The position numbers and the translations under genes are program-made. The notes beneath the pieces were generated by a model, which had not been told where the DNA came from, ran no database searches, and was given only the letters and a program-made list of their open reading frames with translations. A stretch of 64,000 nucleotides of DNA, from the NCBI GenBank assembly GCA_004555265.1, contig SFIQ01000006.1, positions 15,116 to 79,115 of the forward strand. Reading direction: 5' to 3'. Positions 30,221 through 39,405 of the stretch are shown in pieces (position 1 is the first letter of the stretch; each line of letters starts with the position of its first letter). Source of the DNA: Ruminococcus sp. GTDB lineage: Bacteria; Bacillota; Clostridia; Oscillospirales; Acutalibacteraceae.

Positions 30221-31099
30221 TCAAACCATATCTGTGCATAACGCCGCCATATCGTCAGGTAATGGCGCTTGAAACTCCATTTTTTCACCTGTCACAGGGT
30301 GCAAAAGAGAACATGCACCGCAATGGAGTGCCTGATGATTGAGCCGCAAATCGGGGCTTCCGTACATATCGTCGCCCACAAGCGGCGCACCGAGATATTG
30401 AAAATGCACGCGGATTTGGTGCGTGCGCCCTGTCTCTAAATGAATACGCAACAGCGTACAGTTTCCGTCGGTTTTCAGCGCTTCCCAATGCGTCACGGCG
30501 CGTTCGCCGTCGTCACCCACCGCACGCAGGGTTTTGTTTGGGTCGGGGCGCACAATCGGCGCGTCCACGGTGCCGTTTCCCGTGAATACCCCGCAAGCGA
30601 CGGCGTAATAGGTTTTTTCGATATGCCCCGCCAACCGGCAGGCGGCATATTTGTTTTTCGCGCAGACCACAAGCCCCGAAGTGCCTTTGTCGAGCCGCCC
30701 GACTGCGCGGAAAACCGCCGGTTCGCCGCGGCTTTCCAAATAATACGCCACCGCGTTCGACAGCGCGTCGCCTTGATGATTATGCGTTTCGTGCATGGCA
30801 AGCCCCGCGGGCTTGTTGAGCACCAAAATATCCGTGTCTTCATATACAATGGCAAGCGGCATTTTTGTGGGCGTGCTGACGCTCGTTTGCTCGTCGTCAG
30901 GCAACTGCAAAGCAAGCAAATCGCCTGTGTGCAAGCAGTCAATCGCCCGCGCGTGTGTGCCGTTTCGGGTAATGCCTTCGGGCTCGCGTTTCAAAATACA
31001 CAACATTCGGTGCGAAATGCCAACCTCGTGCTTTAAAAAATCTTTGATTTTTTTGCCGTCAAAACGCGGCTCGATTTTGTATTCCAAACGCCTTGCCAT
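30221..31099 (-). CDS. RluA/RluD family pseudouridine synthase
   Basis: 292 residues. An S4-like N-terminal region (DGKKIKDFLKHEVGISHRML) precedes the synthase domain with the catalytic aspartate in AVGRLDKGTSGLVV, plus LETGRTHQIRVHFQYLGAPL and GDDMYG. The family converts specific uridines in 23S rRNA or tRNA to pseudouridine. The start at 31099 (MARRLEYKIEPRF) is chosen because AAAGGCGG lies 8 bases upstream; the extension to 31183 lacks a ribosome site. Target sites cannot be assigned from sequence alone. Confidence 0.9.
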   Translation of the reverse strand: MARRLEYKIEPRFDGKKIKDFLKHEVGISHRMLCILKREPEGITRNGTHARAIDCLHTGDLLALQLPDDEQTSVSTPTKMPLAIVYEDTDILVLNKPAGLAMHETHNHQGDALSNAVAYYLESRGEPAVFRAVGRLDKGTSGLVVCAKNKYAACRLAGHIEKTYYAVACGVFTGNGTVDAPIVRPDPNKTLRAVGDDGERAVTHWEALKTDGNCTLLRIHLETGRTHQIRVHFQYLGAPLVGDDMYGSPDLRLNHQALHCGACSLLHPVTGEKMEFQAPLPDDMAALCTDMV

Positions 31100-31186
31100 G
31101 AAAACACCGCCTTTCTTTGATAGGTATATTGCATTTTTCCGTGATTTGTGTAAAATAATAGCATAAACTTCTTTCGGAGGCAAGGT

Positions 31187-31528
31187 ATGGAGCTTTTAAT
31201 TTTGATTATACACGATGCACAGCAAATGGACGAAATTCTCGTCAAAATGATGGAGGCGGGCATTCGCGGCGGCACTTTACTCGATTGCAAAGGCGTTTTA
31301 CAGGCGGTTGCAGGCACAGATTTGGAAAAACCGCCCGTGTTCAGTTCCCTACGCCAATATTTAAACCCCGATGCGGATACCAATAAACTGTTGCTTGCGG
31401 CAATGACAGCGGAAAACATCGAAAAAACGCACAGCATTGTAACAGCCGTTACCGGCGGACTGCAAAAGGCGAATACCGGTGTATTTTTAACGCTTCCCTT
31501 GGGCTATACTGACGGTGTACGCGGTTAA
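31187..31528 (+). CDS. PII-like signalling protein
   Basis: 113 residues. The pattern MELLILIIHDAQQMDEILVK, MEAGIRGGTLLDCKGV, then FSSLRQYLNPDADTNKLLLA and the C-terminal VTGGLQKANTGVFLTLPL fits the ferredoxin-like PII superfamily (beta-alpha-beta-beta-alpha-beta), in a Firmicutes subgroup without a GlnB-type uridylylation site. Such proteins bind nucleotides and often control an adjacent transporter. Here the next gene, after a terminator, is a CPA2 antiporter. GGAGG lies 7 bases before the ATG. The fold call is good; ligand and target are unknown. Confidence 0.75.
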   Translation: MELLILIIHDAQQMDEILVKMMEAGIRGGTLLDCKGVLQAVAGTDLEKPPVFSSLRQYLNPDADTNKLLLAAMTAENIEKTHSIVTAVTGGLQKANTGVFLTLPLGYTDGVRG

Positions 31529-31570
31529 GGGCGCGGTTTTTCGCTTTTTTTCACCAAAAGAATCCTGTAC

Positions 31571-31612
31571 GGAAACCTCGGTTTGTTCAAAACAGAGGTT
31601 TCTGTTTTTTTG
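31571..31612 (+). terminator. Terminator after the PII-like gene
   Basis: Stem GAAACCTC (31572-31579) / GAGGTTTC (31595-31602), with further pairing inside, followed by TGTTTTTTTG. Confidence 0.8.
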
Positions 31613-31660
31613 TTTGCAAAACCGATTTTGGGGGCGTATAATAGCGTGCGGAAATGAAAA

Positions 31661-32890
31661 ATGGGGAAGCGAATCGTTTTTATGCAAGCATACACCGTTT
31701 TTAAATCGTTATGTATTATTATTGTAGCCGCCAAGCTGTTCGGCATTGCCGCGCGCAAACTCAAAGCGCCGCAGGTGGTCGGCGAAATTATCGCCGGTGT
31801 TGTGATTGGCCCGAGTGTTTTGGGGCTTGTGGATCAAAGCGATTTTTTGGCGCAAATGGCAGAAATCGGCGTGGTGCTGTTGATGTTTTCGGCAGGGCTG
31901 CAAACCAATTTGAAAGATTTACTGCGCACGGGCTTAAAAGCCTTTGCCATCGCCTGCGCGGGTGTGTTTATTCCGCTGGTCGGCGGCACGCTCTTGTATA
32001 TGGCGATTTACGGCGTTTCGCCGCTCGGCTCGCCTGAATTTTACCGCGCGGTGTTTATCGGCGTGATTATGACCGCCACCTCGGTGAGTATTACCGTGCA
32101 GACTTTAAAAGAACTCGGTAAACTTTCCACCGAAGTCGGCACAACCGTATTGAGCGCCGCAATTATTGACGATGTCATCGGCATTATCGTTCTGACCTTT
32201 GTGGTCGGCTTAAACGGCGGCGATGTCAAGCCCGTCACGGTGCTTTTAAAAACAGGCTTGTTTTTCCTGTTTGCTTTGGGATTTGGCTTTGTTTGCTATT
32301 TCGGCTTTCGCTGGTGCGACAAGCGCTGGCCGCATACGCGCCGCATTCCGATTGCGGGATTGGCGCTTTGCTTTGGGATGGCGTTTGTCGCCGAACGCTT
32401 TTTCGGCATTGCCGACATTACGGGCGCATATGTTGCGGGAATTATTCTTTGCAGTATTCACGATTCCGACTACATCGCCGAAAAAATGGACATCAGCTCC
32501 TATATGCTGTTCGGCCCCGTGTTTTTCGCCAGCATCGGCTTAAAAACCACGCTCGACAAAATCTCGAACGAAATTGTATTGTTTGCCGTCGGCTTCGTAT
32601 TGGTTGCACTGCTGTGTAAAATTATCGGCTGTTCGTTGATGGCAAAGGCGTGCCGCTTCAAATGGAACGATTCTCTCAAAATCGGCATCGGCATGATGAC
32701 GCGCGGCGAGGTCGCGCTGATTGTCGCGCAAAAAGGACTTTCCTGCGGGATTATTTCGTCCGCCTATTTTACGCCCGTGATTTTGTTAATTTTGATTTCG
32801 TCGGTAATTACGCCGATTATTTTGAAATTGCTGTATTCGCGGGATGTTGTCCCCCGCGAAAACACGGCAGAATTACACGATACCCCCTAA
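31661..32890 (+). CDS. CPA2 family cation:proton antiporter (KefB/NapA-type)
   Basis: 409 residues with about 11-12 hydrophobic segments. Hallmarks: KAPQVVGEIIAGVVIGPSVL near the N-terminus, VLLMFSAGLQTNLKDL, and TVLSAAIIDDVIGIIVL carrying the DD pair of electrogenic CPA2 exchangers, then MFGPVFF-type ASIGLKTTL and MMTRGEVALIVAQKGL. No RCK/TrkA-N regulatory domain is attached, so control by a separate protein is possible. ATG 31661 has only a weak ribosome site; ATG 31682 (MQAYTVFKS) with GGGGAAG upstream is an alternative start. Na+ or K+ specificity is not resolvable here. Confidence 0.88.
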   Translation: MGKRIVFMQAYTVFKSLCIIIVAAKLFGIAARKLKAPQVVGEIIAGVVIGPSVLGLVDQSDFLAQMAEIGVVLLMFSAGLQTNLKDLLRTGLKAFAIACAGVFIPLVGGTLLYMAIYGVSPLGSPEFYRAVFIGVIMTATSVSITVQTLKELGKLSTEVGTTVLSAAIIDDVIGIIVLTFVVGLNGGDVKPVTVLLKTGLFFLFALGFGFVCYFGFRWCDKRWPHTRRIPIAGLALCFGMAFVAERFFGIADITGAYVAGIILCSIHDSDYIAEKMDISSYMLFGPVFFASIGLKTTLDKISNEIVLFAVGFVLVALLCKIIGCSLMAKACRFKWNDSLKIGIGMMTRGEVALIVAQKGLSCGIISSAYFTPVILLILISSVITPIILKLLYSRDVVPRENTAELHDTP

Positions 32891-32915
32891 AACGAAATCA
32901 TACCACGCATGATAG

Positions 32916-32946
32916 AACGGCACCTTGTTTGCGGTGCCGTTTTTCT
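32916..32946 (+). terminator. Terminator after the antiporter gene
   Basis: Stem ACGGCACC (32917-32924) / GGTGCCGT (32933-32940) followed by TTTTTC. Confidence 0.88.
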
Positions 32947-32992
32947 TGTGATTTTTCACAGATTATACCGCAATATTTCTACCGTCGGTGCA

Positions 32993-33021
32993 TTGAAAAA
33001 AATGGACAAAAGTGCTATAAA
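32993..33021 (+). promoter_or_regulatory. Putative promoter of the inositol cluster
   Basis: TTGAAA (32993-32998), 17-base spacer, TATAAA (33016-33021), 45 bases before iolJ. No IolR-type regulator gene is present in the window. Confidence 0.6.
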
Positions 33022-33065
33022 TAGTAAATAAATCAATACAATCGGAAAGAAGTGTTTTTTGAGAT

Positions 33066-33905
33066 ATGGCGTTAGTCCCAATGCAGGATTTGCTTGTGCG
33101 CGCAGAACAAAAAAATATCGCCGTCGGGGCGTTTTCCGTCGGCAATATGGAAATGGTAATGGGGGCGGTGAAAGCCGCCGAGGAGCTGGAAACACCCATT
33201 ATTTTGCAGATTGCCGAAGTGCGGCTTCCGAATTCACCGCTGGAACTGATGGGGCCGATGATGCTCGCCGCGGCAGAAAATGCGTCGGTCGATATTGCCG
33301 TGCATTTGGACCACGGGCTTCGCACCGAAACGGTGTTGCAGGCTTTGGACATCGGCTTTACTTCCGTGATGTTTGACGGCTCGCAGTTGCCGCTCGAAAA
33401 GAATATTGAAACTGTAAAAAATATTGTCAACCTTGCGAGTGATTACGGCGCAACCGTCGAGGCGGAACTCGGCGTAGTCGGCGGCAATGAGGGCGAGGGG
33501 AAAGCGCATCAGATTTTGTGCACAGACCCCAAAGACGCCGTGCGTTTTTGCGATGAAACGGGTGTGGACGCACTCGCAGTTGCGATAGGCAATGCCCACG
33601 GCAATTACCCGGTTTTACCGGAGCTTCGTTTCGATGTGTTGGAAGAAATCCATAACGCCGTGAAAACGCCGCTTGTTCTGCACGGCGGCACAGGCATTAC
33701 CGCTGAGATGTTCCAACGCTGTATTTCGTTGGGCGTTCGCAAAATCAATATTGCCACGGCATCGTTTGATGCGCTTGCGTCTTACGCCAAAGCCTATTGC
33801 GACAACAAACAGGGCAAGCCCAACTATTTTGAACTGTCCGCCTGCGAAGTCGAGGGCGTATATCAAAATGTCAAACGGCATATCGAGATTTTTAATATGC
33901 AGTAA
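33066..33905 (+). CDS. iolJ: Class II fructose-bisphosphate aldolase family; probable 6-phospho-5-dehydro-2-deoxygluconate aldolase
   Basis: 279 residues with class II aldolase features: AFSVGNMEMVMGAVKAAEEL, zinc-ligand VHLDHG, VEAELGVVGG, AVAIGNAHGNYP and PLVLHGGTGIT, then GVRKINIATA. Such enzymes split a ketose bisphosphate or a DKGP-type sugar acid by zinc-enolate chemistry. Because it opens an iolC-B-D-E-A-G cluster, the likely substrate is 6-phospho-5-dehydro-2-deoxy-D-gluconate, giving dihydroxyacetone phosphate and malonate semialdehyde. A glycolytic or tagatose role is the alternative. The ribosome site is weak. A 70-bp tandem repeat array separates it from iolC. Confidence 0.85.
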   Translation: MALVPMQDLLVRAEQKNIAVGAFSVGNMEMVMGAVKAAEELETPIILQIAEVRLPNSPLELMGPMMLAAAENASVDIAVHLDHGLRTETVLQALDIGFTSVMFDGSQLPLEKNIETVKNIVNLASDYGATVEAELGVVGGNEGEGKAHQILCTDPKDAVRFCDETGVDALAVAIGNAHGNYPVLPELRFDVLEEIHNAVKTPLVLHGGTGITAEMFQRCISLGVRKINIATASFDALASYAKAYCDNKQGKPNYFELSACEVEGVYQNVKRHIEIFNMQ

Positions 33906-33924
33906 AATAAAATCTTTTACCTTA

Positions 33925-34310
33925 TATATGCTCCCTCTTAGAGGGAGCTGTCCCGCTGTAGGCGTGACTGAGGGAGTTTGTAAAAATGCCCTCATATTCG
34001 CTCCCTCATAGAGGGAGCTGTCACGCCGCAGGCGTGACTGAGGGAGTATATAAAAATACCCTCATATTCGCTCCCTCTTAGAGGGAGCTGTCACGCCGCA
34101 GGCGTGACCGAGGGAGTATATAAAAATACCCTCATATTCGCTCCCTCTTAGAGGGAGCTGTCACGCCGCAGGCGTGACCGAGGGAGTATGTAAAAATACC
34201 CTCATATTCGCTCCCTCTTAGAGGGAACAGTCCCGCTGTAGGCGTGACGGAGGGAGTTTGTAAAAATCCCCTCACGCGTAGGGGCGAACTGTGTTCGCCC
34301 GCGAATATCA
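33925..34310. repeat. Tandem array of five 70-bp units plus a GTAGGG unit, between iolJ and iolC
   Basis: Units begin CTCCCTC(T/A)TAGAGGGAG at 33931, 34001, 34071, 34141 and 34211, spaced exactly 70. Each has hairpin CTCCCTC/GAGGGAG, then CACGCCGCAGGCGTG (varied to CCCGCTGTAGGCGTG in the first and last), then GAGGGAGT and a linker ending CCCTCATATTCG. A GTAGGGGCGAACTGTGTTCG hairpin follows at about 34278-34302. No gene lies in this 443-base gap. Confidence 0.95.
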
Positions 34311-34348
34311 AAAAACAAAACCCGAACACAAAAAAGGAGTGTGTCTTT

Positions 34349-35365
34349 ATGCAATACATAACCTTTGATAAAACCAAACCCTATGATTTAATCCTGCTCG
34401 GCAGAGTCGCCGTGGACTTTAACCCCGTCGATTACTATTGCCCCTTAAACGAAAGCACCACTTTCAAACGCTATTTGGGCGGTTCGCCCGCCAATATCGC
34501 GGTGGGGCTTGCGCGTTTGGGCAAGAAAATCGGCTTTTTTGCGCGTGTTTCCGATGACCAACTCGGCACATTCGTAACCGATTTCTTTGAGAAGGAAGGC
34601 ATTGATACCTCGCACATCAAACGCTGTCAAAACGGCGAAAAGATAGGCCTTACCTTTACCGAAATCAAGTCCGAAACCGAAAGCTCCATTTTGATGTACC
34701 GTAACGTTGCGGCGGACTTAAAATTGGATGTTGCCGACATTGATGAGGAATATATCAAGCAGACAAAAGCACTGCTCATTTCGGGCACGGCGCTTGCCGA
34801 AAGCCCCTCGCGTGAGGCGGCACTCAAAGCCGTTGCCCTTGCGAAGAAAAACAATGTGCCGATTATTTTCGACATTGACTATCGCGCCTACAACTGGAAA
34901 AATGCGGACGAAATCGCCATTTATTATTCTGCCGTCGCGAAAGAAGCGGATATTATCCTCGGCTCGCGTGAAGAATACGATTTGACCGAAGCGTTGATAA
35001 AACCCGGTATGACCGACAAGGAAACCGCCGCGCTGTGGCACGGCTATAACGCCAAAATCGTAATTATTAAGCACGGCAAAGACGGCTCGACCGCCTATAC
35101 GAATGACGGCGAAAGTTATTCTATCAAGCCGTTCCCCGTCAAACTGTTAAAATCCTTCGGCGGCGGCGACGGGTACGCGTCCGCGTTCCTGTACGGATTG
35201 TTTGAAGGGTATGAAATGATGGACGCTTTAGAATTCGGCTCTGCCTCGGCGGCCATGCTCGTGGCGTCGCACGCCTGCTCGCAGGATATGCCCACCGTCG
35301 AAGCCGTCAAAGAATTTATCAAGAAAGAAAAAGAAGAATACGGCGAAATGGTGGCAAGAGCGTAA
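34349..35365 (+). CDS. iolC: 5-dehydro-2-deoxygluconokinase
   Basis: 338 residues, PfkB-type sugar kinase. Features: LILLGRVAVDFNP, the substrate motif LGGSPANIAVGLARLGKKIG, and the ATP/catalytic region FGGGDGYASAFLYGLF, where the catalytic Asp is kept although the usual GAGD reads GGGD, as in many IolC. It phosphorylates 5-dehydro-2-deoxy-D-gluconate in inositol breakdown. ATG 34349 follows AAAAAGGAG by 11 bases; the longer frame from 34244 starts inside the repeat array and is rejected. A repeat block (35375-35520) separates it from iolB. Confidence 0.9.
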   Translation: MQYITFDKTKPYDLILLGRVAVDFNPVDYYCPLNESTTFKRYLGGSPANIAVGLARLGKKIGFFARVSDDQLGTFVTDFFEKEGIDTSHIKRCQNGEKIGLTFTEIKSETESSILMYRNVAADLKLDVADIDEEYIKQTKALLISGTALAESPSREAALKAVALAKKNNVPIIFDIDYRAYNWKNADEIAIYYSAVAKEADIILGSREEYDLTEALIKPGMTDKETAALWHGYNAKIVIIKHGKDGSTAYTNDGESYSIKPFPVKLLKSFGGGDGYASAFLYGLFEGYEMMDALEFGSASAAMLVASHACSQDMPTVEAVKEFIKKEKEEYGEMVARA

Positions 35366-35374
35366 TTTTGTCAA

Positions 35375-35520
35375 AGCGTAGGGCGGGGGCTTGCTCCCGC
35401 CGTTCGGTGCCTGAATTCATAGAATTTGCTCCCACCGCGTAGGGAACAACCTTCGTGTTGTTCCGCGATGCAGCGCAAACCTCGCGGGCGAACGCAATTC
35501 GCCCGACCTATGTAACAGAT
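35375..35520. repeat. GTAGGG palindromes between iolC and iolB
   Basis: A GTAGGGCGGGGGCTTGCTCC-type unit (about 35379-35403) is followed by GTAGGGAACAACCTTCGTGT (stem GGAACAAC/GTTGTTCC) and a degenerate GGGCGAACGCAATTCGCCC hairpin. The frame that starts at 35455 enters iolB from this repeat and is not a real N-terminus. Confidence 0.8.
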
Positions 35521-35544
35521 AACAAAGAATGTAAGGGGATACAT

Positions 35545-36312
35545 ATGTACGAAACGCCTGTTTTCAATGAAAACAACGAAAAAATCCTATGCGAAATGGG
35601 CGGCAAAAACGCCGAAATGCTGATGACCATTAAAGTCAAACAGCTGTCGACGGGCGAGTCCTTTACGGTGTGCAGTGCCGCGAATGAAACCGCAATTTTG
35701 CTGCTTGCGGGCGAGGTGGAATTCCTCTTTGCGGGCGAAGTAAAAAGTGCCGTGCGCCGCAGTCCGTTTTTAGACAAACCCTATTGCGTGCATTTCCCGC
35801 GCAAAAAGGCAGTGACCGTTACGGCAAAAACGGACGCACGCATTTTAATCCAGCAAACCGACAATGACAAAGACTTTGACATTGTATACTATACACCCGA
35901 CGATTGCACCTTGCAGGAGTTCGGTAAAGCGCAGTGGAACGGCACGGCACACAGACAGGTGCTTACGGTGTTTGACTATGAGAACGCGCCGTATTCCAAT
36001 ATGGTTTTGGGCGAGGTGTTCCACAAACCCGGGTGCTGGTCGAGTTACCCGCCGCACTATCACCCCCAGCCCGAACTTTACTATTATGAATTCGACAAGC
36101 CGCAGGGCTTCGGCGTCGGCTTTAACGGCGACGATTGCTACAAGGTGTTAAACGGCGGCGCGCTTTCCATCACGCCGATGAAAACGCACCAGCAAGTTGC
36201 CGCGCCCGGCTATTCGATGTATTATGTATGGATGATTCGCCATTTGGACGGCGACCCGTGGCGCAAAACGCGTATTGACGACCCCGACCACAAATGGCTG
36301 TTAGAGATATAA
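35545..36312 (+). CDS. iolB: 5-deoxy-glucuronate isomerase
   Basis: 255 residues, double cupin. Recognisable stretches: EMGGKNAEMLMTIKVKQLST, VFHKPGCWSSYPPHYH (metal-binding His cluster), PQPELYYYEFDKPQGFG and YVWMIRHLDGDPW. It isomerises 5-deoxyglucuronate to 5-dehydro-2-deoxygluconate. ATG 35545 follows AAGGGG. iolD begins 12 bases after the stop. Confidence 0.92.
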   Translation: MYETPVFNENNEKILCEMGGKNAEMLMTIKVKQLSTGESFTVCSAANETAILLLAGEVEFLFAGEVKSAVRRSPFLDKPYCVHFPRKKAVTVTAKTDARILIQQTDNDKDFDIVYYTPDDCTLQEFGKAQWNGTAHRQVLTVFDYENAPYSNMVLGEVFHKPGCWSSYPPHYHPQPELYYYEFDKPQGFGVGFNGDDCYKVLNGGALSITPMKTHQQVAAPGYSMYYVWMIRHLDGDPWRKTRIDDPDHKWLLEI

Positions 36313-36324
36313 GGAGGCGTTTTT

Positions 36325-38244
36325 ATGGCAGTTATGACGACCGCACAAGCCCTCGTCAAATTTTTAGATAACCAGTATGTGTCGTTTGACGGCAAAGAAA
36401 CCAAATTTGTAGACGGTATTTTCACCATTTTCGGGCACGGCATTGTTTGCGGGCTCGGTGAAGCGCTCGATTCCGACCGTGGAAACTTGACCGTGTATCA
36501 AGGCAAAAACGAACAGGGGATGGCGCATGCGGCAACCTCGTTTGCAAAGCAAAATAACCGCCGCAAAATCATTGCCTGTTCTTCGTCGATAGGTCCCGGC
36601 GCCGCAAATATGATTACCGCGGCGGCAACGGCAACCGTCAATCATGTGCCGTTGCTGTTAATTCCCGCCGACGCGTTTTCCACCCGTCAGCCCGATCCGG
36701 TGCTGCAACAGTTTGAACAGGTCAACTCCCTTTCGATTACCACCAATGACGCCTACAAAGCCGTCACACGGTATTGGGACAGAATTGCCCGCCCCGAACA
36801 ACTGATGACCGCGATGATGAACGCCATGCGCGTGCTGACCGATACCGCCGAAACGGGCGCGGTCTGCATATCCATGCCGCAGGATGTCGAGGGTGAAACT
36901 TACGATTTCCCCGAAGAATTCCTGCAAAAACGCGTGCATAGAATTACCCGCGTTGCCCCCGCCAAAGAGGAGGTAGACGACCTTGTGTCTATCCTTTTGA
37001 CCGCGAAAAAGCCGCTTGTGATTTGCGGCGGCGGTGTGCGGTACAGCGAAGCGGGCGAAACGCTTGAAAAGTTCTGCCACGAATTCAACATTCCCTTTGC
37101 CGAAACGCAAAGCGGCAAAACCGCCTGCCTGTCGAGCGATCCGTACAACCTCGGCGGCGTGGGCGTAACAGGCAACTCCTCGGGCAACGAAATCGCCAAA
37201 GCGGCAGATGTTATTTTGGGCGTCGGCACACGGTTTTCCGATTTCACAACAGGCTCAAAAGCCCTGTTCCGTTCGGATGCGAAAGTCCTGACTATCAATA
37301 CTTCGCGCTTTGACGCCTATAAACTCGGCGCCGTCAAGTTGGTTGCCGATGCAAAATTGGGCTTGGAGGCGCTGTATACCGCCCTCAAAGAAAAGGGCTA
37401 CAAATCCGCCTATACCACCGAAATCGCCGCCGCGCGCGACGGTTGGGCAAAGGAAATGCAGTTCCTTGCCGCGTACAAATACGATGAAAACTTTAAACCG
37501 CTCATTGCCGCGGGCGACAAGCGCACGATCCCCGAATTTGTTGAAAAAATCGGCGGCAGACTTACCCAAACCGCCGCGGTGGCAACCGTCCGCCGCTTGA
37601 TTCCCGCAGACGCCATTTGCGTTGGTGCGGCGGGCTCTCTGCCGGGCGATTTACAGCGTATGTGGACCTCCGACAGCCGCTATTCTTACAATATGGAATA
37701 CGGGTATTCCTGCATGGGCTATGAAATCGCGGGTGCGTTCGGCTCCAAACTCGCCGAGCCCGAAAAAGAAGTGTACGCAATGTGCGGCGACGGCAGTTAT
37801 TTAATGCTTCATTCGGAACTTGTCACAAGCGTGCAGGAGCACAAAAAAATCAATGTTTTGCTGTTCGACAACAGCGGTTTCGGCTGTATCAATAACTTGG
37901 AAATGTCCAACGGTATCGGCAACCTTGCCACGGAATTCCGTTTCCGTGACGAAAACGGCGAATTGCTCGGGGATTTGGTGCCGATTGACTTTGCAAAAGC
38001 GGCAAGCGGTTACGGCGTGAAAACCTATACCGCAAAAACACCCGAAGAATTAGAAGCGGCGCTTTTAGACAGCCAAAAACAAACCGTTTCCACGCTCATA
38101 GATATTAAGGTTTTGCCGAAATCCATGACGGACGGGTACGGCGCATGGTGGAATGTCGGCGTCGCAAGCACTTCGCAAAACGAAGCCGTTCGCGCGGCTT
38201 ATGAAAATAAACAAGAAAACTTAAAGAAAGCGAGAAAATATTGA
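36325..38244 (+). CDS. iolD: 3D-(3,5/4)-trihydroxycyclohexane-1,2-dione hydrolase
   Basis: 639 residues, thiamine diphosphate-dependent. N-terminal TPP-Pyr domain has the catalytic Glu in [20 protein letters not shown]; the central domain is [19 protein letters not shown]; the C-terminal TPP-PP domain has [18 protein letters not shown] followed by [16 protein letters not shown], the GDG...N magnesium motif. It opens the inositol-derived ring to 5-deoxyglucuronate. AAGGAGG lies 7 bases upstream. Stop and iolE start overlap by one base. Confidence 0.95.
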   Translation: MAVMTTAQALVKFLDNQYVSFDGKETKFVDGIFTIFGHGIVCGLGEALDSDRGNLTVYQGKNEQGMAHAATSFAKQNNRRKIIACSSSIGPGAANMITAAATATVNHVPLLLIPADAFSTRQPDPVLQQFEQVNSLSITTNDAYKAVTRYWDRIARPEQLMTAMMNAMRVLTDTAETGAVCISMPQDVEGETYDFPEEFLQKRVHRITRVAPAKEEVDDLVSILLTAKKPLVICGGGVRYSEAGETLEKFCHEFNIPFAETQSGKTACLSSDPYNLGGVGVTGNSSGNEIAKAADVILGVGTRFSDFTTGSKALFRSDAKVLTINTSRFDAYKLGAVKLVADAKLGLEALYTALKEKGYKSAYTTEIAAARDGWAKEMQFLAAYKYDENFKPLIAAGDKRTIPEFVEKIGGRLTQTAAVATVRRLIPADAICVGAAGSLPGDLQRMWTSDSRYSYNMEYGYSCMGYEIAGAFGSKLAEPEKEVYAMCGDGSYLMLHSELVTSVQEHKKINVLLFDNSGFGCINNLEMSNGIGNLATEFRFRDENGELLGDLVPIDFAKAASGYGVKTYTAKTPEELEAALLDSQKQTVSTLIDIKVLPKSMTDGYGAWWNVGVASTSQNEAVRAAYENKQENLKKARKY

Positions 38245-39137
38245 TGTTAGACAAAAGCAAAGTCAAACTCGGCATTGCGCCGATTGCATGGACAAACGAT
38301 GATATGCCCGATTTGGGCGCGGAAAACACTTTCCAACAGTGCGTTTCCGAAATGGCGTTGGCAGGCTTTACGGGCTGTGAAGTCGGCAACAAATATCCGA
38401 AAGACGCCGTGGAATTGAAAAAAGCGCTGGATTTGCGCGGCATGCAGATTTGCAACGCGTGGTTTTCCACATTTTTGACGACAAAGCCCTATGAGGAAAC
38501 CGAACGCGATTTTATTCGCCACATCACTTTCTTAAAAGAAATGGGCGCAAAGGTGGTCGGCGTTTCCGAGCAGGGGCATTCCATTCAGGGCACGGATAAA
38601 TCCATTTTCCGCGACAAATATGTGATGAATGACGAAGAATGGGATTTGCTTTGCACGGGGCTGAACAAACTCGGTAAAGTTGCCAAAGATATGGGTATCG
38701 CGCTTTGCTTCCACCACCACATGGGTACGGTGGTGCAAACCGCCGCAGAAATCGACCGTATGATGGAAAACACAGACCCCGAACTGTTCGGGCTTTTGTT
38801 TGACAGCGGTCACTTGGCATATTGCGGCGAGGACTATATGGCAGTGCTCAAAAAGTATGCAACACGCGTGCGCCATGTGCATTTGAAGGATATTCGTCCC
38901 GAAGTGATTGAAAAAGTCAAGGCAGAGAATTTGAGTTTCCTTGACGGCGTGCGTTTGGGTACATTCACCGTGCCCGGCGACGGCGCACTCGATTTCAAAC
39001 CGATTTTCGATGTGTTGGAAGAAGTCGGCTACGAGGGCTATGTGCTTGTAGAAGCCGAACAAGACCCCGCAAAAGCAAATCCCCTTGAATACGCGATTAA
39101 AGCCCGTAAATATATCAGCGAAGTATCAGGATTATAA
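38244..39137 (+). CDS. iolE: Inosose dehydratase
   Basis: 297 residues, xylose-isomerase-like TIM barrel. [20 protein letters not shown] at the N-terminus, then [51 protein letters not shown] and LVEAEQDP. It dehydrates scyllo-inosose to the trihydroxycyclohexanedione used by IolD. The ATG at 38244 overlaps the iolD stop (TGATG). A 268-base repeat-bearing gap follows before iolA. Confidence 0.93.
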   Translation: MLDKSKVKLGIAPIAWTNDDMPDLGAENTFQQCVSEMALAGFTGCEVGNKYPKDAVELKKALDLRGMQICNAWFSTFLTTKPYEETERDFIRHITFLKEMGAKVVGVSEQGHSIQGTDKSIFRDKYVMNDEEWDLLCTGLNKLGKVAKDMGIALCFHHHMGTVVQTAAEIDRMMENTDPELFGLLFDSGHLAYCGEDYMAVLKKYATRVRHVHLKDIRPEVIEKVKAENLSFLDGVRLGTFTVPGDGALDFKPIFDVLEEVGYEGYVLVEAEQDPAKANPLEYAIKARKYISEVSGL

Positions 39138-39149
39138 TCTAAAACCTTA

Positions 39150-39375
39150 TATTCCTCCCTCATCGAGGGAGGTGGCACGCCGTAGGCGTGACGGAGGGAG
39201 TCTCGAAAAAATTACCGTCTGCTTTCTAAAAGCAGGAGCTGTCAAGCGCATCAGCGCTTGACTGAGGGAGTTCCCCAAAATCACTTTTCACTTATTGCAA
39301 GTGTAGGGCGGGGGCTTGCTCCCGCCGCAAGGTTCCCGAATTCGGAGAATTTGCTCCCGCCGTAAAATCAACAAA
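39150..39375. repeat. Two-hairpin repeats with changed but compensated stems, plus a GTAGGG unit
   Basis: First unit (about 39154-39202): CTCCCTC/GAGGGAG and CACGCC/GGCGTG hairpins with GGAGGGAG. Second unit (about 39217-39271): same layout but stems CTGCTTT/AAAGCAG and TCAAGCGC/GCGCTTGA, closing again with TGAGGGAG. A GTAGGGCGGGGGCTTGCTCC unit follows at about 39302-39327. Confidence 0.88.
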
Positions 39376-39405
39376 CATAAAAAACCCGAAAAAGGAGTAC
39401 ATATA

